Shown here piece after piece: positions 59,994 to 64,000 of a stretch of DNA of 64,000 nucleotides. The stretch's first letter is position 1. Each line of letters opens with the position of its first letter. Source of the stretch: Bacteroidales bacterium UBA7258 (GTDB lineage Bacteria; Bacteroidota; Bacteroidia; Bacteroidales; UBA932); assembly GCA_002472565.1 (NCBI GenBank), contig DKSK01000014.1:105891-169890 (forward strand), given 5' to 3'. The position numbers were made by a program, and so were the translations under genes. The notes below the pieces were generated by a model, which had not been told where the DNA came from, did no database searches, and saw only the letters and a program-made list of their open reading frames with translations.

Positions 59994-61373
59994 CTAGTCG
60001 CGGAGATACGCTCCTTCTTCACGAAGCTGCTTCTGGAGTTTTGCCACATCCACCTTTTGAACAGGAACTCCGTCATTTGCGGCTATTGCGGCAGCCTTGC
60101 CGGCAGCCTCTCCCATTGCCATGCAGATTGGCATGACGCGGGTCGAGGCCATGGCCTCATGGGTCATCGATGCGCAGCGGCCTGCGACAAGGAGGTTTGT
60201 CACCTTCTTAGGGACAAGGCACCTGTAAGGGATGTCGTAGCAATCAGAGCACCATTCGAGCGTGCAGTCTCCTCCAATCGGATGATGTAGGTCGATAGGG
60301 TAGGCGGCTACGGCGATTGCGTCGTCGAAGCGGCGGCACTTGAGAATGTCGTCGGCAGTCATCATGTATTCGCCTTCGATTCTGCGGCTCTCGCGGATCC
60401 CCAGGAACGGAGTTGTCTTGTCAACCCAGGCGTTCTCGAAGCCCGGCACGTACTTCTTGAGGTACTTGACCACGTCTTCGTTCTGCTTGATGGATACTTC
60501 TTCGCCATAGGTGTAGCTCTCCGGCTTTGTGGAATCGACTCCGTTGACGCGGCTCATGTTGATCCACGCCTCGTCTTTCTTCATTCCTGTCACGATAATC
60601 GTCCTGTCGACAGGAAGGTCGAGCCCGTCATGCTCGCGTGCGTCGATAATCTGCTGCCTCATGCCCACGAAGACGAAATTTTTGTCCTCGCGGAAGAACT
60701 CGTTAGGAATGGTGTCTGACTCGTACTTCTCAGGATGGTCTGCAATCTCCTTGCGGAACTCCGCCATGTCCACGCCTCTCATGTCGAACATGAGGGAAGG
60801 TGGCTGCATGTGACCGCCCTCGTTGCCTTTCTGACAAGGAACGCCTGCCCTGAAGGCTACGTCGGCGTCTCCTGTGCAGTCTATTATTTCCTTGGCGAGA
60901 ATGGCCTCACGGCCGGCCTTGCTGTCGATGATTACGCCCTTGACCTTATCACCATCCATGATGACATCGGTGAAGAAGACGTACATCAGAACGTCGATGT
61001 GGTTCTCCTCCATGATGCCCCAAGATACCTTCCCGACGAGGTCAGGATCAATCATGGTAAGGCTGACATGCAGAGGGCAGGGTCTGTGCTCGGTTGCGCC
61101 TCCAAGAGCCTTGAGACGATCTACGAACTTCTGCGGAAGCCCCCAGATGACTTGGTTGCCTTTGCGGCCGAGGAAGCCGTTCAGCGGCAGACCGAGGACA
61201 AGGTTGCCCCCGAGGAAGCCTCTGGATTCAATCAGCATTACCTTCTTCCCCTGATTGGCGGCAGCCCATGCGGCAATAATGCCTGTAGGGCCTCCGCCTA
61301 CTACAAGAATGTCGGTTTCGGCACGAACAGGAATTTCACGCGCCGGCTCATGGATTCTCTTGATTTCGCTCAT
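59994..61373 (-). CDS. FAD-dependent oxidoreductase (FAD_oxidored family)
   Basis: A 459-residue protein with the FAD loop VGGGPTG (residues 25-31) and MLIESRGFLGGNLV, followed by the family pattern IDCTGDADVAFRAG and LEWCSDCYDIPYRCLVPKK, ending in VAGRCASMTHEAMASTRVM. Members of this group are found in sugar and polyol utilisation clusters, but the substrate is not assigned. The start at 61373 (MSEIKRIHEPAREIPV) is preferred because a longer upstream frame overlaps the transporter gene. It is 31 bases after the MFS gene and last in its operon. Confidence 0.85.
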   Translation of the reverse strand: MSEIKRIHEPAREIPVRAETDILVVGGGPTGIIAAWAAANQGKKVMLIESRGFLGGNLVLGLPLNGFLGRKGNQVIWGLPQKFVDRLKALGGATEHRPCPLHVSLTMIDPDLVGKVSWGIMEENHIDVLMYVFFTDVIMDGDKVKGVIIDSKAGREAILAKEIIDCTGDADVAFRAGVPCQKGNEGGHMQPPSLMFDMRGVDMAEFRKEIADHPEKYESDTIPNEFFREDKNFVFVGMRQQIIDAREHDGLDLPVDRTIIVTGMKKDEAWINMSRVNGVDSTKPESYTYGEEVSIKQNEDVVKYLKKYVPGFENAWVDKTTPFLGIRESRRIEGEYMMTADDILKCRRFDDAIAVAAYPIDLHHPIGGDCTLEWCSDCYDIPYRCLVPKKVTNLLVAGRCASMTHEAMASTRVMPICMAMGEAAGKAAAIAANDGVPVQKVDVAKLQKQLREEGAYLRD

Positions 61374-61404
61374 TATTGGAATTATTCTTAATGTGTTGTG
61401 TATG

Positions 61405-62700
61405 TTAATTTGCTTTGACTTCTTCCGGCTTCGGCTCACGTCTGACCATCTTCCATAAGACGAATGCAGCAATGATGTGGAGCAGAGACATTATGAAGAA
61501 AAGCTTGTTTCCCATGGTGTTAAGCATCGAGCCCACAAGCTGGTTGAAGACAGATCCGCCTATAGCTCCGGCCCCGCAGGCTATACCGACAACGGTAGAG
61601 ACATTGGGCAGCGGAAAGGACTCTGCCATCACGACCCCGATATTGTAGAGCCATGTGAGGCACATCGCTGCGATGAGGCAGAATATTATGATGACAAGCG
61701 CAAGCCTCGCATTGAAACCTATTCCCTGCCACTCGCTGACGTAGGGCACGAGGGCGCAAAGCGGAGCGAAGATGACAGAAGCCAACATGATCTTTTTACG
61801 GGCGAGGAGAGACGGCGTTCCGTGGCGGACCATCCTGTCCGAGATGGCCGATGCCAGCACTCCGCTGATGGCTCCAACAAGGAACGGAATCCCACCGATA
61901 TATTGTATCATGTCAAGAGTCTGCTGTTGCGACAGACCCTGCCTCTCTCCCATAGTGCGCAGGAAACCAGGCAGCCAGAAAGAACAGAAGTACCATACAG
62001 GATCGCTGACGAGCCTGACGAGGAGACAGCCCCAGAGGGAGCGGGTCTTGAAAAGATCCTTTAATGAGAAGGCCCACTCATCGGTCTTGCCATCATCGCC
62101 GGACTCGGCTGCGGTGCTCTGGTCCAGAATCTCCTTCGGTGGCTCCGAGTAAATCATGAACCATATTAAGGAAATGATGATTCCGATGAGTCCGGCTATG
62201 ATGAAGACTTGATTCCATGGCAGATAGTGCGAGAGCCAGGCGATCACGGCCGGAGCTATCATCGCCCCGATGGAGCCTCCGAATTGGCACAGGCTGTTCG
62301 CCAGGGCCCTTTTCTGTTTCTCGAACCATACGGTTACGACAACGACCTGGCCGGAGAAGATAATCGGCTCGGCGATCCCGAGAAGCCCGCGGAAAAATGT
62401 GAATTCCGCTATGTTTCTGGAAATACCGCCTCCGATACAGGCCAGAGACCATAGAAGTATGCCGCCGAACATGACTTTCCTCGATCCGAAACGGCCTATC
62501 AGCATTCCGCCTACCGGATACATCAAGGCATAGCAGATAAGAAAGACATTGACAATCCATGCATACTCTAAGTCGCCGACATTGAAAGACGTGAGAATCT
62601 CAGGCTTCAGGATTGAAAGCAGCTGCCTGTCGAGATAATTGCAGACTATCGCTATGAAGATAGTTGCGACTATGTAGTTTCTATGTCTATTAGGATTCAT
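61405..62700 (-). CDS. MFS transporter (anion:cation symporter-like)
   Basis: A 431-residue membrane protein with about 12 hydrophobic helices. The loop motif GRFGSRKVMFGG after helix 2 and the N-terminal IVCNYLDRQLLSILKPEI are characteristic of the ACS family that includes hexuronate, glucarate and phthalate transporters (ExuT- and GudP-like). A sugar acid or similar organic anion is likely but not certain. The start codon overlaps the end of the FGGY kinase gene by four bases, which supports a shared pathway. Confidence 0.88.
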   Translation of the reverse strand: MNPNRHRNYIVATIFIAIVCNYLDRQLLSILKPEILTSFNVGDLEYAWIVNVFLICYALMYPVGGMLIGRFGSRKVMFGGILLWSLACIGGGISRNIAEFTFFRGLLGIAEPIIFSGQVVVVTVWFEKQKRALANSLCQFGGSIGAMIAPAVIAWLSHYLPWNQVFIIAGLIGIIISLIWFMIYSEPPKEILDQSTAAESGDDGKTDEWAFSLKDLFKTRSLWGCLLVRLVSDPVWYFCSFWLPGFLRTMGERQGLSQQQTLDMIQYIGGIPFLVGAISGVLASAISDRMVRHGTPSLLARKKIMLASVIFAPLCALVPYVSEWQGIGFNARLALVIIIFCLIAAMCLTWLYNIGVVMAESFPLPNVSTVVGIACGAGAIGGSVFNQLVGSMLNTMGNKLFFIMSLLHIIAAFVLWKMVRREPKPEEVKAN

Positions 62701-64000
62701 TGTGCTTGTTCCAAACCGGCTATTTTTCTGTACCTCAAATACCTTCTCATGAGGACTCTGTGCATCTGGGGATCAGGTTTCCATGTCTTTACAGCCTTCT
62801 GAGCTATGGCATCCCGCGCAGAAGCCACATCCGGGTAGATGCCGGCCGATACGGCTGCGTGGACTGCGGCCCCGATGGCGCATGAATTTGAATTCGCCGC
62901 CGCCGAGATTTCCATCCCCAAGGTGTCGGCCATCATTTTCATGACGAATGGCGATTTCAGGGATATGCCTCCGATTCCCATCAGCTCCCCGATTTCGATT
63001 CCGTTATTCATATAATTGTCGATCACGGCTTTAGATGCGAAGGCGGTAGCTTCAACGAGGGCTCTGTAGATCTCAGGCGCCGATGACGAAAGCCTCAGGC
63101 CCATGATTGTCCCCGTCAGGGAAGTGTCAGGAGAGGGAGACCTTCTTCCGTTGAGGTAGTCCGTGGCTATGGCCGCATCATCGCGGAAAGGAAGCTCAGA
63201 GGCGGCCTTGTCGAGCTTTGAAAGCAACTTGTTCTCAAGCGTCTTCACCTTTTCCTCTCCTATCAGCTCCCTTCCTTCCTCCAAAGGCCAGCTTACCAGA
63301 CTCCTGAACCATGAGAACACGTCTCCGAAGGCCGAGAGACCAGCCTCGAAGCCGATATGGCCGGGGATGATTCCGTCAGGTACCTGTCCGAATACTCCCG
63401 GTATGATTTTGTCAGGGAATGTTTCTTCCGGCATCACGGCCATATAGCAGGCCGATGTGCCCATGTTCATTACGAGCTTCCGGTACTTGATTCCGGCGCC
63501 CACGGCCCCGGAATAAGAATCAACGTTCCCCACACCCACAGCGATGCCTTCATTCAGGCCGAGGCGTTCCGCCCATTCTTTTGTCAGAACGCCGGCCTTC
63601 TCCGAACAAAAATAATGCTTGCGCGGCAGGTGGAATGAAAATTCGACAAGCCTCGGGTCCAGCTTCTTCATGAAGCCTTCTGGCGGATAACCACCCCATT
63701 CGGCTGAATGCATATGCTTGAGGTCGCAGATGCAGTGCCCGGCCTTTAACTCGCCGAGACTCTTGCAGCCTGTCAGCACTGCGGGTATCCAGTCGCAGCA
63801 TTCAACAGCGCCCCAGGCGGCGTTGGCCGCTCTGGGATTCGTTTTGAAAATATGGAGTATCTTCGACCAGAAATTCTCCGGGGAGTAGTCTCCGCCGCAG
63901 TTCTTGGCATAATTTACCTCAGAGGACTGGCAGAGGGCTGTGATTTCTCTTGCCTCGGCATCGGAAGTGTGGTCCTTCCACATTATGAACATGGCGTCCG
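62697..64000 (-). CDS. FGGY carbohydrate kinase, ribulokinase-like (5' end beyond the window)
   Basis: The frame continues past the right edge; the internal ATG at 63992 is not the true start, because the upstream codons continue PDAMFIMWKDHT-like sequence (xCG, GAC, GCC). That WKDHT segment with SEVNYAKNCGGDYSPENFWSK and the C-terminal FGGY motif GIGGISLKSPFVMKMMADTLGMEI match ribulokinase-type FGGY kinases, which phosphorylate a pentulose or hexulose at a terminal hydroxyl. Only the last 431 or so residues are seen. The neighbours (MFS importer, FAD oxidoreductase) suggest oxidation or reduction of a sugar derivative, then phosphorylation. The actual sugar is unknown. Confidence 0.88.
   Translation of the reverse strand, partial: DAMFIMWKDHTSDAEAREITALCQSSEVNYAKNCGGDYSPENFWSKILHIFKTNPRAANAAWGAVECCDWIPAVLTGCKSLGELKAGHCICDLKHMHSAEWGGYPPEGFMKKLDPRLVEFSFHLPRKHYFCSEKAGVLTKEWAERLGLNEGIAVGVGNVDSYSGAVGAGIKYRKLVMNMGTSACYMAVMPEETFPDKIIPGVFGQVPDGIIPGHIGFEAGLSAFGDVFSWFRSLVSWPLEEGRELIGEEKVKTLENKLLSKLDKAASELPFRDDAAIATDYLNGRRSPSPDTSLTGTIMGLRLSSSAPEIYRALVEATAFASKAVIDNYMNNGIEIGELMGIGGISLKSPFVMKMMADTLGMEISAAANSNSCAIGAAVHAAVSAGIYPDVASARDAIAQKAVKTWKPDPQMHRVLMRRYLRYRKIAGLEQAQ

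Overview
The window is ordinary chromosome from a member of the Bacteroidales. The evidence is the recurrent Bacteroidota-type promoter element TAnnTTTG (usually TATCTTTG or TATATTTG) in front of many genes, the loose lipoprotein signals, and the gene families present: an omega-like RNA polymerase subunit, a DUF4837 lipoprotein, OmpH/Skp-like proteins, BamA and BamD, 2-oxoacid:ferredoxin oxidoreductase and anaerobic ribonucleotide reductase. Coding regions are moderately GC-rich, which would suit an Alistipes-like or uncultured gut lineage, but the genus cannot be fixed from sequence alone. Nothing indicates a plasmid or prophage, and there is no CRISPR array or intact transposase.

Layout. 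Positions 1-5,311 (minus) hold the start of the division and cell wall cluster: mraZ, rsmH, an ftsL-like gene, ftsI and a murE cut by the window edge. A decayed zinc-ribbon/CD225 gene follows. Positions 6,136-10,107 hold miaB facing a lipoprotein, SPOR protein and rpoN operon. Positions 10,214-14,900 hold upp, radC, a NagD-like phosphatase, metY with a divergent Lrp/AsnC regulator, and tRNA-His. Positions 15,164-21,779 hold the main accessory island: a 2041-residue secreted Rhs protein with an AT-rich variable C-terminus and an overlapping small membrane protein that looks like its immunity partner. Positions 22,080-36,825 carry a carboxyltransferase, a Fur-family regulator, trxB, bamD, rpoZ, recN, a LysM/binding-protein lipoprotein pathway pair, pdxJ, and the nadK-uppS-bamA-skp envelope operon. 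Positions 36,943-41,211 carry korAB and gdhA, linking 2-oxoglutarate to glutamate. Positions 41,432-45,814 carry a three-gene unit (M49-like lipoprotein, DASS carboxylate transporter, outer membrane barrel). Positions 46,051-48,827 carry nrdDG. A tRNA-Glu / rpsT / tRNA-Pro unit follows. Positions 49,476-53,872 (minus) hold an M23-like protein, dxr, rseP and a DUF4837 gene. Positions 53,901-57,408 hold ruvX, def, a phosphohexomutase and an active-looking M23/LysM peptidase. The window ends with a GH3 glycosidase facing a sugar-catabolic operon (FGGY kinase, MFS transporter, FAD oxidoreductase).

The genes describe an anaerobic, cell-wall-bearing diderm: peptidoglycan synthesis and remodelling, outer membrane assembly (BamA, BamD, two Skp-like proteins), isoprenoid supply (dxr, uppS), ferredoxin-dependent metabolism, and oxygen-sensitive nucleotide reduction. 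The most promising candidate for an undescribed system is the Rhs C-terminal domain plus its overlapping two-helix membrane protein. Other points of interest are three proteins whose family-defining catalytic residues are replaced (M49-like, M23-like, biotinyl-like), stem-loops that begin at the predicted transcript 5' ends of two genes, and a ten-base-periodic repeat in front of mraZ that resembles a MraZ operator.
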